Shown: one piece after another, positions 1 through 8,272 of the stretch | Layout of the letters: every line of letters starts with the position of its first letter | How positions within the stretch are numbered: position 1 is the first letter of the stretch | Assembly (NCBI GenBank): GCA_023428065.1 | Contig: JAEYZI010000034.1 | Coordinates: 10,086-74,085, forward strand | DNA from: Actinomycetes bacterium | GTDB lineage: Bacteria > Actinomycetota > Actinomycetes > Actinomycetales > Microbacteriaceae | Length of the DNA: 64,000 nucleotides | Direction of reading: 5' to 3' | Translations under genes and position numbers: made by a program | The notes under the pieces: generated by a model | What the model saw: only the letters and a program-made list of their open reading frames with translations | What the model was told of the DNA's origin: nothing | Databases searched by the model: none

Positions 1-1121
1 CGAACGGCCGCGATCCGCGCCAGGGCTACGACAACTTCGAGCGCGAGCTGACCGAGGAGGAGCGCGCCGCCTTCCGCGCGGAGGGCCGGAAGCCGAGCCT
101 GCGCCTCCGGGTGCCCGATGCCGATCTCACCTTCCACGACCTCATCCGTGGGGAGATCACCTTCCCCGCCGGCAGCTTCACCGACTTCGTCGTCGTGCGG
201 CCGAACGGCGCCCCGCTCTACACCTTCGTGAACCCCGTCGACGACGCGCTCATGGGCATCACGCACGTGTTCCGGGGCGAGGACATCCTCTCGTCGACGC
301 CGCGCCAGATCGCGCTGTACCTCGCGCTCATCGAGGCGGGCGTCACCGATTTCATCCCGCAGTTCGCCCACATGCCGCTCGTGTACGGCGAGGGGGCGAA
401 GAAGCTCAGCAAGCGCGACCCCGAGTCGAACCTCTTCCACCACCGCGAACGCGGCTTCATCCCGGAGGGGCTGCTCAACTACCTCGCGCTGCTCGGCTGG
501 TCGATCGCGCCGGACCGCGACGTGTTCACCCAGGACGAGTTCGTGGCGGCGTTCGACATCCGCGATGTCAACCCGAACCCGGCGCGCTTCGACCAGAAGA
601 AGGCCGACGCGATCAACGGCGACCACATCCGCATGCTCGAGGCCGCCGACTTCGAGGAGCGCATCGTGCCCTACCTCGAGGGGTACCTCGCCGATCCGCC
701 GACCGAGGCGGAGCGCGCGATCCTGCGCGAGGCCGCGCCCCTCATCCAGGAGCGCGTGACGGTGCTCGGGGAGGCCCGCGGCATGCTCGCCTTCCTCTTC
801 ACCGACGACGACGCGCTCGAGTACGAGGCGGATGCCCTGCCGAAGGACGTCGACGAGGCGCGCCTCGTGCTCGACGCGGCGGAGGCGGCGCTCGAGCCGC
901 TCACCGAGTTCGGGCGCGTGGAGATCGAGGAGGCGCTGCGTGCGGCGCTGCTGACGCCCGCGGAGGAGGGGGGCCCGGGTCTCAAGCCCCGCACGGCGTT
1001 CGGCCCGCTCCGCACCGCGATCTCGGGGCGTCGGGTGAGCCCGCCGCTCTTCGAGTCGATGGAGATCCTCGGCAAGGAGTCGACCCTCGCGCGGCTCGAG
1101 AGGCTCCGTCGGGCGCTGTGA
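1..1121 (+). CDS. gltX: Glutamyl-tRNA synthetase, 5' end outside the window
   Basis: Class I aminoacyl-tRNA synthetase that loads glutamate on tRNA-Glu. In actinobacteria, which usually lack GlnRS, it normally also mischarges tRNA-Gln for later amidation by GatCAB (family knowledge). The frame is open from base 3 and 372 residues are visible of about 500, so the N-terminal ATP-binding HIGH region is missing. Visible are the core segment FRGEDILSSTPRQ near visible residue 90 and the KLSKR form of the KMSKS loop about 45 residues later, followed by the helical anticodon-binding domain. The stop overlaps the next start by four bases (GTGA), suggesting coupled translation. A tRNA-Gln lies 1 kb downstream, which suits a non-discriminating enzyme. 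Confidence 0.97.
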   Translation, partial: NGRDPRQGYDNFERELTEEERAAFRAEGRKPSLRLRVPDADLTFHDLIRGEITFPAGSFTDFVVVRPNGAPLYTFVNPVDDALMGITHVFRGEDILSSTPRQIALYLALIEAGVTDFIPQFAHMPLVYGEGAKKLSKRDPESNLFHHRERGFIPEGLLNYLALLGWSIAPDRDVFTQDEFVAAFDIRDVNPNPARFDQKKADAINGDHIRMLEAADFEERIVPYLEGYLADPPTEAERAILREAAPLIQERVTVLGEARGMLAFLFTDDDALEYEADALPKDVDEARLVLDAAEAALEPLTEFGRVEIEEALRAALLTPAEEGGPGLKPRTAFGPLRTAISGRRVSPPLFESMEILGKESTLARLERLRRAL

Positions 1122-2056
1122 ACGCGTCGGGCCCGCCGGATCGCGTCGACGTCGTGGTCGTCGGCGCCGGTCCGGCCGGGCTCGCGGCCGCCCTCGGCAT
1201 CGCACGCGGGCGTCGCTCGGTCGTCGTGCTCGACGCGGCGCGGCCACGCAATGCGGCGACGCTTTCGGCGCACGGCTTCGTGAGCCGTGACGGGATCTCG
1301 CCCCTCGAGCTGCGCAGGCTCGGTGCGCGGGAGCTCGCCGGCTACGGGGTCGACGTCGTGCGCACCCGCGTCACGGCGGTCTCTCCCCTCGAGCGCTCCG
1401 AGGGGGTGCGGCGGTTCGAGGTGCAGGCGGAGGTGCGCGGCGCTCAGCTCGAGAGCGAGCTCGTGGCCGACGCCGTCGTCCTCGCGACGGGGCTCGTGGA
1501 GGAGCTACCCGCGCTTCCGACCCTGCGGGCGTTCTACGGCACCTCCCTCCACAGCTGCATCGAGTGCGACGGGTGGGAGAAGCGCGACGCGCCGCTCGCG
1601 CTCATCGGCGAGAGCGACGACCTCGCCGAGCGCGCCCGCTACCTCGCCAACTGGAGCGACGACATCGTCGTGTTCACGAACGGCCGGGGGTTCGTCTCGG
1701 ATGCCGACGAGCGCGAGCTCGCGACGCGCGGCATCCGCGTGGAGCGGCGTGTCATCGCCGACATCGCCGGAACGGGCCGGGAGGGCATGACGGGCGTCGT
1801 GCTCGACGACGGCGAGGTCGTGCCGCGCACGGCGGGCTTCGTGCGTCCCGGCTGGATGCCCGCGCTCGGATTCGCCGAGCCGCTCGCGCTCGCGACGACG
1901 TCCGAAGGATGGGTCGCGACGGATGCCGAGGGGCGCACGAGCGTGCCGGGCGTCTACGCGGCGGGCGACGTCGCCCTCGGCCCGCAGCAGCTGCTCGTCG
2001 CGGCGGGCGACGGGGCGCGCGTCGCGGGCACCGTCATCCGCGACACCCTGCGCTGA
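1118..2056 (+). CDS. Thioredoxin-reductase-like NAD(P)/FAD oxidoreductase
   Basis: Two-dinucleotide-fold flavoprotein of 312 residues. The FAD-binding GAGPAG motif lies near residue 15, a C-I-E-C redox pair at Cys147/Cys150 matches the CxxC of thioredoxin reductases, and the C-terminal FAD signature YAAGDVA is near residue 283. The NADPH-binding half is less canonical: it has LIGESDD rather than a clear GxGxxA. The enzyme probably passes electrons from NAD(P)H through FAD to the Cys pair in the cytosol. Its partner is unknown, since no thioredoxin gene is adjacent. It starts with GTG inside the gltX stop. It could also be a relative of the dithiol oxidases of natural-product pathways, but nothing nearby supports that. 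Confidence 0.85.
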   Translation: MNASGPPDRVDVVVVGAGPAGLAAALGIARGRRSVVVLDAARPRNAATLSAHGFVSRDGISPLELRRLGARELAGYGVDVVRTRVTAVSPLERSEGVRRFEVQAEVRGAQLESELVADAVVLATGLVEELPALPTLRAFYGTSLHSCIECDGWEKRDAPLALIGESDDLAERARYLANWSDDIVVFTNGRGFVSDADERELATRGIRVERRVIADIAGTGREGMTGVVLDDGEVVPRTAGFVRPGWMPALGFAEPLALATTSEGWVATDAEGRTSVPGVYAAGDVALGPQQLLVAAGDGARVAGTVIRDTLR

Positions 2057-2070
2057 GGGGCGGCCGCCGG

Positions 2071-2100
2071 TTCGAAGCGCCCGCGCCCGTAGGGTAAAGT
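2071..2100 (+). promoter_or_regulatory. Possible promoter of tRNA-Gln
   Basis: A TAAAGT -10-like hexamer at 2095-2100 follows a weak TTCGAA at 2071-2076 with an 18-base spacer, about 50 bases before the tRNA. The -35 match is poor, so this is tentative. The rest of 2057-2153 is GC-rich with no gene. Confidence 0.3.
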
Positions 2101-2153
2101 GTCTAGTCGGTCCGGGTTCGCCCGGCCCGCACCGCCCGGCCCGGCCGGAACGG

Positions 2154-2225
2154 TGGGGTATGGTGTAATTGGCAACACGGCTGATTCTGGTTCAGTTGTT
2201 CTTGGTTCGAGTCCAGGTACCCCAG
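2154..2225 (+). tRNA. tRNA-Gln (anticodon CTG)
   Basis: A seven-base acceptor stem TGGGGTA (2154-2160) pairs perfectly with TACCCCA (2218-2224), followed by discriminator G at 2225, as expected for tRNA-Gln. The anticodon stem GCTGA/TCAGT closes the loop TTCTGGT with anticodon CTG. The T arm contains the usual TTCGA. The 3' CCA is not encoded. Confidence 0.97.
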
Positions 2226-2234
2226 CTGTGAAAT

Positions 2235-2256
2235 CCCTCGCTTCGGCGGGGGTTTT
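2235..2256 (+). terminator. Rho-independent terminator after tRNA-Gln
   Basis: Stem CCCTCGC/GCGGGGG (one T-G wobble) is closed by a TTCG tetraloop and followed by four T. It lies 10 bases after the tRNA and just before the 3' end of the opposing Fic gene. Confidence 0.85.
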
Positions 2257-2268
2257 CCCGTCTTGGGC

Positions 2269-3462
2269 CTAGAGCATGGCGTCCCGGATGCGTGCGTCCA
2301 GGTCGTCCAGCTCCGCCATGAGGTCGCTCACGGCCCAGACACGATCACGCTTGCGCCCCGTGATCTCCGTGACGATCCCTGCCTCCTCGAGCTGCGTCAT
2401 GGCGACGTAGACCTGCGTGTTCGACGTGTTCGAGACGGTCATCGCGTCGTCGAGCGACATCACCGGCTGTGAGAACAGGGCCCCCATGATCTTGGAGGCG
2501 GACGAGTCCGCTCGCACGTCCAGGGCGTCTCGCCACTCGGCGGGCATCTGCTTGATTCTCTCGACCGAGACGCGACCCTCTTCGCCGCCGACCTTCGTGG
2601 CCAGCGCCATGAGCCCCACCAGAGGTGCAGCGAGGCCGGCGCGGTACGAGGTGAGCGCGGCGAAGTACTCGTCTCGGCGTGCGTTCAGCCCCGAAGCGAT
2701 CGGGACGATGGTGTTGCGCATGACGCCGCGGCGACGCAGGATCGCGCCCACCAGGGCGCGCCCGATGCGGCCGTTGCCGTCTCCGAACGGGTGGATGGTC
2801 TCGAACTGCGCGTGCGCGATCGCGGCCTGCGCGAGCACGGGCACGTCGTCGCGGTTCGCGAACGTCATCAGGTCGGCGAGCAGTTCGTCGACGCGAGCGG
2901 GCACCGGCGGTATGTGCAGGGCGCCCCGCGGCGAGTGATCGCTGCCGCCGATCCAGTTCTGCTCGGTACCCACCTGGCCGGCATACGGCCCCTCGTCGGG
3001 ATCGTCACGCATGAGCGTCTCGTGCGCGGTGAGCAGGTCAGCCAGCTCGATCGTGCCGCGCGAGCCAGCAGCCTCGATCATGATCGCGATCGCCTGGGAG
3101 CCAGCAACCATGCTGGTCGCGGAGCTGTTGCCCTTCGAGCCCGCGAACGCGCGCGCGAAGTCCTCGGTGCTCGCGATCACGCGCTCGATCTTCGAGGACG
3201 CCACGCTCTCCGCGCGCACCATGAACCGGGTTATCTCGGCGGGGGAGTCAGCGGCCGCAGCATCCATGCCGGCCACGGCGACAAGGGCTTCCTCGGCGGT
3301 GCGGATGAGGTCGCGGGGGAGTGTGTAGTCGAGATCGGCGATCAGTGGCGGAACGGATGCGTGGATCTGGAACAGCATCCGGTCGGCCTTCGTGCCCCTG
3401 CGTTGCTTCTGACTCCACGGGACGGTCTCGGCGCCGGTCGGGGCCCAATCAATGCTGTCCAT
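2269..3462 (-). CDS. Fic family protein (probable AMP transferase) with C-terminal winged helix
   Basis: Fic enzymes transfer AMP or related groups from nucleotides to hydroxyl side chains of target proteins. This 397-residue protein has an N-terminal Fic_N-like region, the complete active-site motif HPFGDGNGRIGR at residues 224-235 with catalytic His224, and a C-terminal winged-helix-like segment. Upstream of the core, SSKIER at residues 89-94 matches the autoinhibitory (S/T)xxxE(G/N) helix of class II Fic proteins, but the residue after Glu93 is Arg instead of Gly or Asn. The start is set by GGAGG seven bases before the ATG. It sits tail-to-tail with tRNA-Gln, no antitoxin gene is adjacent, and base composition looks less GC-rich than the neighbours. 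The target is unknown. Confidence 0.93.
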   Translation of the reverse strand: MDSIDWAPTGAETVPWSQKQRRGTKADRMLFQIHASVPPLIADLDYTLPRDLIRTAEEALVAVAGMDAAAADSPAEITRFMVRAESVASSKIERVIASTEDFARAFAGSKGNSSATSMVAGSQAIAIMIEAAGSRGTIELADLLTAHETLMRDDPDEGPYAGQVGTEQNWIGGSDHSPRGALHIPPVPARVDELLADLMTFANRDDVPVLAQAAIAHAQFETIHPFGDGNGRIGRALVGAILRRRGVMRNTIVPIASGLNARRDEYFAALTSYRAGLAAPLVGLMALATKVGGEEGRVSVERIKQMPAEWRDALDVRADSSASKIMGALFSQPVMSLDDAMTVSNTSNTQVYVAMTQLEEAGIVTEITGRKRDRVWAVSDLMAELDDLDARIRDAML

Positions 3463-3518
3463 AGTTGTCGCCTCCAGTGCAGCCGCGACGTGCTGAGCCT
3501 GAACAACCGTACCGCTAG

Positions 3519-3543
3519 TCAGGATAAGACGGAATAAACCTGA
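3519..3543. promoter_or_regulatory. Short AT-rich inverted repeat upstream of the Fic gene
   Basis: TCAGG (3519-3523) and CCTGA (3539-3543) are inverted around an AT-rich 15-base spacer, in the only gap between the Fic gene and its upstream neighbour. Arms of five bases can arise by chance. It may be an operator of the Fic gene, but no good -35/-10 pair could be placed. Confidence 0.25.
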
Positions 3544-3599
3544 ATAGTGTCGCCCCTATCCAGGGTTGTCCGCTGGTGACCGGAGACTCGATCGAGACA

Positions 3600-4418
3600 T
3601 CAGCGGGCGTCGGCCTCCCGGAGCTTGATCAGCTCGGCCTCCTCGGGTGTTCCGGGCTCGGCCATGAAGACGGTCAGCACGTGCCCGCCCGAGCCGGGGA
3701 TGACGAGGTTGCGGAAGCCGAGGAAGAATCCGGCGGATCCTGCGGGCATGTGCCAGGTGCGCCCGACGTCGTAGGGCCGGGCCTCGTAGCGCGACCACAT
3801 CATCCGGAAGTCGCGGTCGCGGGCGAGAAGACCTTCGGTCAGCTCACGGAACCGCGGGTCGGCCGGATCTCCGTAGAACCTCAGCGCACCGACGATGTGT
3901 TCCGCGGTCGTCTCCCAGTCGGGCATGTCGCGCGCACCCTCGATGGTGAAGGCGAGTTCGACGCAGTTCGTCCCCGGCATCGCGTGCCCCGCCGTCAGCC
4001 GCTCGAAGAGCGGGTTCGCAAGGACGACATCGAAGTTGCGCGTCTGGACGACCGCCGGGACGTGTTCCCATTGCGCGAGCACACGCGCGAGCCACGAGGG
4101 CAGCTGGCCGGGTTCGACGAGCGCCGGTTCGGAGAAGCGCTGAAGCCCGGCGAGTCGCGCCAGATAGTCGGCCCCCGGCGCCTCGAGCTGGAGGGCGTCG
4201 GCCAGCCTCGCGAGAACCTGGCGCGACGGCGCCGCGACGCCGCCTTGCTCGAGGCGGCGATAGTACGAGGAGCTGATTCCCGCGAGGCGCGCCACCTCCT
4301 CCGCACGCAGGCCGGGGACCCGTCGCTCGCCTCCCGCCACGACATGCTCATCGGGGCGCACCGTCGCGCGGCGCCCCTTGAGGTACGTCCCCAGGTGGTT
4401 GCCCACGACAACCAACAT
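3600..4418 (-). CDS. XRE/MmyB-type transcriptional regulator
   Basis: Cytosolic DNA-binding protein of 272 residues. The N-terminal helix-turn-helix contains RRVPGLRAEEVARLAGISSS and the YYRRLEQG recognition region, typical of the actinobacterial family with a C-terminal MmyB-like ligand-binding domain (PF17765 type). That domain fills residues 100-270 with the usual pattern WEHVPAVV, ANPLFERL and LVIPGSGGHVL. The ligand is unknown. ATG at 4418 is chosen because further upstream the frame runs antisense through the divergent regulator. It is paired head-to-head with a paralogue at 4555, and a perfect palindrome lies between them, so cross- or autoregulation is likely. Family members usually control a neighbouring oxidoreductase gene, but none is adjacent here. 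Confidence 0.9.
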   Translation of the reverse strand: MLVVVGNHLGTYLKGRRATVRPDEHVVAGGERRVPGLRAEEVARLAGISSSYYRRLEQGGVAAPSRQVLARLADALQLEAPGADYLARLAGLQRFSEPALVEPGQLPSWLARVLAQWEHVPAVVQTRNFDVVLANPLFERLTAGHAMPGTNCVELAFTIEGARDMPDWETTAEHIVGALRFYGDPADPRFRELTEGLLARDRDFRMMWSRYEARPYDVGRTWHMPAGSAGFFLGFRNLVIPGSGGHVLTVFMAEPGTPEEAELIKLREADAR

Positions 4419-4452
4419 GGCAGAACCGGCGTTCCTGTGGCTAGTTCCGAGG

Positions 4453-4480
4453 AGGTCATGGGGCAAGGGTGAAATGACCT
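4453..4480. promoter_or_regulatory. Palindromic operator candidate between the two MmyB-type genes
   Basis: AGGTCAT (4453-4459) and ATGACCT (4474-4480) form a perfect seven-base inverted repeat with a 14-base spacer, in the 136-base gap between the two divergent start codons. Its placement fits a shared operator bound by one or both neighbouring regulators. This is inference: no binding data exist and the consensus of this family is not known to me. Confidence 0.5.
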
Positions 4481-4554
4481 GATTGTCGGGAGGGGGTGTC
4501 GAGAGGGCGCGGGAGGCTCTACCGTGGCGCTGTGCCCGTGACCGCCCCCCGCCC

Positions 4555-5385
4555 ATGAGCTCGCTGCTCGGAGAATACCTGCGCGCCCGCCGGGCGCTGG
4601 TGCGCCCTGAGAACGTGGGACTCATCCCGGATCCCGATCGCCGCGTGGCGGGCCTCCGGCGCGACGAGGTGGCGCAGATCGCGGCCATCAGCCCCGAGTA
4701 CTATCTGCGGATCGAGCAGGGCGTCCATCCGACTCCGTCTGAGCCGGTGCTGAGGGGGCTCGCTCGAGCGCTTCTGCTGGATGAAGCAGGCGAGGAGTAC
4801 ATGCGCCGACTCGTGGCGGGTGTCGAACGGGACCTCGCGGACGTCGCTCCGGCGACGCCCTCAGCGGAGGAACTGGAGCAGCTCCTGGCTCCGTGGCCGC
4901 ACGTGCCTGCAGCGGTCGTCGATCGGCATATGGACGTCGCCGCCATCAACCGGATGATGCTCGTCGTCACCCGGCGTGCGGTCGTCGTCGGCGACAACGT
5001 GATCCAGTACATCTTCTCCGGCGACTTCCGGTCCTACGCCATCGGCTGGGAGCACCTGGCGACCCAGGTGGTCGCGGGGCTTCGCTTCGCCGGCGATCCT
5101 GAGTCGTCTCGCTACCGGGAGATCGTCGACGATCTCTCGGCACGAAGCGCCGACTTCCGGCGCATCTGGGCCCGCCACGACGTCTACCCGTGGTCGGCAG
5201 GTCACACCACCCACGACCTGCCCGGCGTCGGTCCGGTGGAGGTGCCCTTCCAGAACCTGCAGATCCCCGGGACCGGTGGCCATTTCCTGGCGATCATCAC
5301 CCCGCAGCCGGGCACCGCTGCTGCTGAGGCGCTCGCACAGCTCGCACAGGCCGCCCAGGATCCGGGGTTCGAACTCCCCGGCTGA
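4555..5385 (+). CDS. XRE/MmyB-type transcriptional regulator, divergent paralogue
   Basis: A 276-residue regulator with the same plan as its divergent neighbour: N-terminal helix-turn-helix (VAGLRRDEVAQIAAISPEYY, then LRIEQG) and a C-terminal MmyB-like ligand domain ending with NLQIPGTGGHFLAI. The ATG at 4555 puts the start directly before the conserved LGEYLRARR segment. Farther in-frame starts would add residues not seen in the family. A hairpin CCGGGG/CCCCGG at 5362-5381 covers the last codons. The next gene is a large LuxR-type regulator 72 bases downstream. The two MmyB proteins are clearly related but not close copies, so a simple recent duplication is unlikely. Confidence 0.9.
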   Translation: MSSLLGEYLRARRALVRPENVGLIPDPDRRVAGLRRDEVAQIAAISPEYYLRIEQGVHPTPSEPVLRGLARALLLDEAGEEYMRRLVAGVERDLADVAPATPSAEELEQLLAPWPHVPAAVVDRHMDVAAINRMMLVVTRRAVVVGDNVIQYIFSGDFRSYAIGWEHLATQVVAGLRFAGDPESSRYREIVDDLSARSADFRRIWARHDVYPWSAGHTTHDLPGVGPVEVPFQNLQIPGTGGHFLAIITPQPGTAAAEALAQLAQAAQDPGFELPG

Positions 5386-5423
5386 CACCGGATGGGTCAC
5401 CCTGGCGACACCGGGAAGGTCAC
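5384..5423 (+). repeat. Two tandem 17-base direct repeats upstream of the LuxR-type gene
   Basis: GACACCGGATGGGTCAC (5384-5400) and GACACCGGGAAGGTCAC (5407-5423) agree at 14 of 17 positions and start 23 bases apart, about two helical turns. They lie just upstream of a TAGCGT -10 hexamer at 5446-5451, in place of a recognisable -35 box. This is the usual layout of tandem activator sites. Confidence 0.55.
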
Positions 5424-5457
5424 GCGCAGGGCGGGGCTGCCCGCCTAGCGTGCGAGC

Positions 5458-8247
5458 ATGACCTTCGTCGCGGTCACCTCCCGGGCGCACGCCGGGCACG
5501 CCGCCGTGTCGGCCCACGCGCTCGTGGGACGGCACGCGGAGATCGAGGATGTCGCCATGTTCGTCGACACGGCGAGCGTCACGGGAGGCGCGATGCACCT
5601 CACCGGCGCAGCCGGCGCTGGCAAGTCGCGACTGCTTGCGCACGCCGTGCGGATGGCACAAGCGCGATCGGTACGGGTGCTCACGACCACGGGCGCCGAT
5701 TCCGAGGTCGACGTCGGCCACGCCTGTCTCCAGATGCTCCTCGCTCCGATCATGGACCGAGTCGGCGAACTCCCCGCCGCCCACGCGTCCGCGCTCGAGG
5801 TCGCTCTCGGCCTCGACGAGGGACCGTCACCGCGCCCGCTCGTCCTCGGTTCGGCGGTCCTCGGGCTCCTGAACCGCGTTGCGGAACCGGCGCCCGTGCT
5901 CCTGGTCGTCGACGACCTGGACCGGGTCGACGGTGCCAGCGCCGGGGTGCTCCGATTCCTCGCCCGGCGTCTCGGCGGCACCCGAGTCGGGCTCCTCGCG
6001 GCGTCCCGTACGTTCTCGCCGACGACGGTGTTCACCGACGACGTCGTCGTGCGACACCTCACGCCGCTCAGCGACTCCGATGCCGGTCGGCTCGTCGCAG
6101 GCCACTATCCCGCGTTGCCGACGTCGGTCAGGTCGAAGGTCGTCCAGGAGGCGCGCGGCAACCCCCTCGCCCTGCTGGAGCTCGGGCGTGACGCCGCCCT
6201 CTCGCTGAGGCAGGACAGCCGGTACTCGGGTTCGCCCGTCGCTGAACGGCTGCGCGCGACCTTCCGCGAGCGGTTCGAGGCCCTGGACCACGCTGCGCGG
6301 CATGCCCTGCTGCTCGTCGCACTCGACGGACGGCAGCGGCTGCGGGATGTCGTCGCGCTCGGGATCGATGTGAGCGCGCTGAGCGCTGCCGAAGGCGCCG
6401 GCCTCGTGGTGGTGGACACCACGGCGATGGCGGTCACGTTCCCGCATCCGCTCATCCGCAGCGCCGTCGTGCAGGCGGCCACGGCGAGCGAGCGGCGTGA
6501 AGCACATCTCGCGATCGCCGATGCCGTCGACGACCCCGATCGCCGCGCCTGGCATCTCGCCGATGCCGCGAGCGGACCCGATCCGCAGGTCGCGACCATG
6601 CTCGAGGGCGTCGCGCAGAGGTCGCTCGAACACCGTGATCCGGGGGCCGCGGTGGGTGCCCTCGTGCGGGCGGCGCGTCTCAGTCCGAATCCGACCGAGG
6701 AGCGACGCCGGCTCGCGGAGGCCGCATTCCGTGGAACGGAAATCGCCGGGGAGCTGTCGTATGCGGCGCGCCTTCTCGCCGACGCGGGAATCGGGTCGGC
6801 GGGGGAGCGAGGTTCGCTCCACGCCGCTGCCGCGGCGGCCTCCATCTCGATGAACGGTGCCGGTGGCATCGATCGGGCCTACCGGCTTCTCGAGGACGCT
6901 CTCGAGGCCCACGACCCGGCATGGTCGTCCACCGACGGCGAGCTCGTGGATGCCCTCACCGTGCTTGTGCTGGTGTGTCACTGGGCGGGAGACGCCCGGT
7001 ACTGGCGGACCGTGCACCGAGCGATCTCGAGGTTCGGAGGCGACGTGCCCGAGCCCGTCTCCATCACCGCCGTCGCTCTCGCCGACGTCGCCGGGAGTGC
7101 GGCGACGGTCCGGGGACGCCTCGCGCAGCTCATCCGCAACCGGGCGGCGACGCGCGACGATGTCGGTGCCATGCGGCTGGCCGTGGCGGCCGGGCATCTG
7201 GACCTGGTGGGCGAGGGTCGTGACAGTGCCTGGCGAGTCATCGCCGCGGCTCGTGGCGGCGGCGGCATCCGGTGTGCGCTGGACGGCTACGCCTACCTGT
7301 GCACCGACGATTTCGGTGCCGGCCGGTGGCGCGAGCAGCAGCATCTCGCGAACGAGGGCCTCGTCCTGTCCCGCGAACACGGATACTCCCTCGTCGCCGG
7401 GAACTTCCTCTACCACCGCGCGCTCGTCGAAGCCGTCCAGGGCATGCCGGAGGAGGCATTCCGATGGGCGAGGGAGCTGACGGATGTCACGTCGGAACGC
7501 CACGCCCACGGTGCGGAACGGGCCGGCAACCACCCGCGGACGCTCGCCGCGGTCGCGCAAGGCGACTGGGAGTCCGCGTTCCGGTACGCCGAGGGACTCA
7601 GCCCGGCGGGGACCCTCCTCCCGCACGCGCCCCACGCGATGTGGGTGGCATTCGACCTGGTCGAGTCCGCCGTGCGCACCGGACGGCCGGATGCCGCGCG
7701 CGCGCACGCGGCGGCGATGGTCGCCGCCGATCTGCCGTCCGTGTCGCCCCGGATGGCCATGATGACGCTCGGCGCGCGCGCTCTCGTCGCCGAGGGCACC
7801 GACGCCGCATCCCTGTTCGAAGCGGCCGTCACCGCGCCGGATGCGGAGGCGTGGCCCTTCGACCTGGCTCGTGTCCGGCTTGCCTACGGGGAGTGGCTGC
7901 GTCGCAATGCCGAGACGCTGCGGGCTCGCGATGTGCTGCACCAGGGGCTCGCGGCGTTCGAGAGACTCGGCGCGACCGCGTGGGCCGAGCGCGCACGTCA
8001 GAACCTGCGCGCCGCTCGAGATCCCGCCAACCGTGCCGGCGGTGACCTGTCTGCACTCACGGCACAGGAGCGCGCCATCGTCGAGCTGGCCGCCCACGGG
8101 CTGAGCAACAAGGAGATCGGTGCCAAGCTCTTCCTCTCCCCCCGCACCGTCAGCGGCCACCTCTACCGGGCGTTCCCCAAGATGGGTGTGACGAGCAGGG
8201 CCGCGCTGAGCGACGTCCTCGCGTCCCGGACACCGCCGCCGTGGTGA
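5458..8247 (+). CDS. LuxR-family ATP-dependent transcriptional regulator (LAL type)
   Basis: Large regulator of 929 residues. The N-terminal P-loop ATPase domain has Walker A GAAGAGKSR with Lys56 and Walker B LLVVDDLDRVD near residue 140. A long helical middle, probably TPR-like, spans about residues 270-850. The C-terminal LuxR helix-turn-helix is LTAQERAIVELAAHGLSNKE, then KLFLSPRTVSGHL. Such proteins act as ligand- and ATP-dependent activators. The start is supported by TAGCGT at 5446-5451, six bases before the ATG, which predicts a leaderless mRNA, and by the tandem repeats upstream, which suggest control by an activator or by itself. Targets are unknown. The convergent hydrolase genes downstream are candidates only by proximity. 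Confidence 0.93.
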   Translation: MTFVAVTSRAHAGHAAVSAHALVGRHAEIEDVAMFVDTASVTGGAMHLTGAAGAGKSRLLAHAVRMAQARSVRVLTTTGADSEVDVGHACLQMLLAPIMDRVGELPAAHASALEVALGLDEGPSPRPLVLGSAVLGLLNRVAEPAPVLLVVDDLDRVDGASAGVLRFLARRLGGTRVGLLAASRTFSPTTVFTDDVVVRHLTPLSDSDAGRLVAGHYPALPTSVRSKVVQEARGNPLALLELGRDAALSLRQDSRYSGSPVAERLRATFRERFEALDHAARHALLLVALDGRQRLRDVVALGIDVSALSAAEGAGLVVVDTTAMAVTFPHPLIRSAVVQAATASERREAHLAIADAVDDPDRRAWHLADAASGPDPQVATMLEGVAQRSLEHRDPGAAVGALVRAARLSPNPTEERRRLAEAAFRGTEIAGELSYAARLLADAGIGSAGERGSLHAAAAAASISMNGAGGIDRAYRLLEDALEAHDPAWSSTDGELVDALTVLVLVCHWAGDARYWRTVHRAISRFGGDVPEPVSITAVALADVAGSAATVRGRLAQLIRNRAATRDDVGAMRLAVAAGHLDLVGEGRDSAWRVIAAARGGGGIRCALDGYAYLCTDDFGAGRWREQQHLANEGLVLSREHGYSLVAGNFLYHRALVEAVQGMPEEAFRWARELTDVTSERHAHGAERAGNHPRTLAAVAQGDWESAFRYAEGLSPAGTLLPHAPHAMWVAFDLVESAVRTGRPDAARAHAAAMVAADLPSVSPRMAMMTLGARALVAEGTDAASLFEAAVTAPDAEAWPFDLARVRLAYGEWLRRNAETLRARDVLHQGLAAFERLGATAWAERARQNLRAARDPANRAGGDLSALTAQERAIVELAAHGLSNKEIGAKLFLSPRTVSGHLYRAFPKMGVTSRAALSDVLASRTPPPW

Positions 8248-8272
8248 GCCGCCATGACGCGGTCGTGCGGTC

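Noticed and set aside
2154..3599. Integrative element at tRNA-Gln
   Set aside because: No integrase gene and no repeat of the tRNA 3' end was found near the Fic gene, so insertion by site-specific recombination is unsupported.
4419..4688. Longer N-terminus for the minus-strand MmyB-type regulator
   Set aside because: It would run through the palindrome and antisense to the divergent regulator. The family N-terminus fits ATG at 4418.
5362..5381. tRNA T-arm-like sequence GGGGTTCGAACTCCCC
   Set aside because: No acceptor, anticodon or D arm can be folded around it, and it lies in the last codons of the MmyB-type gene.
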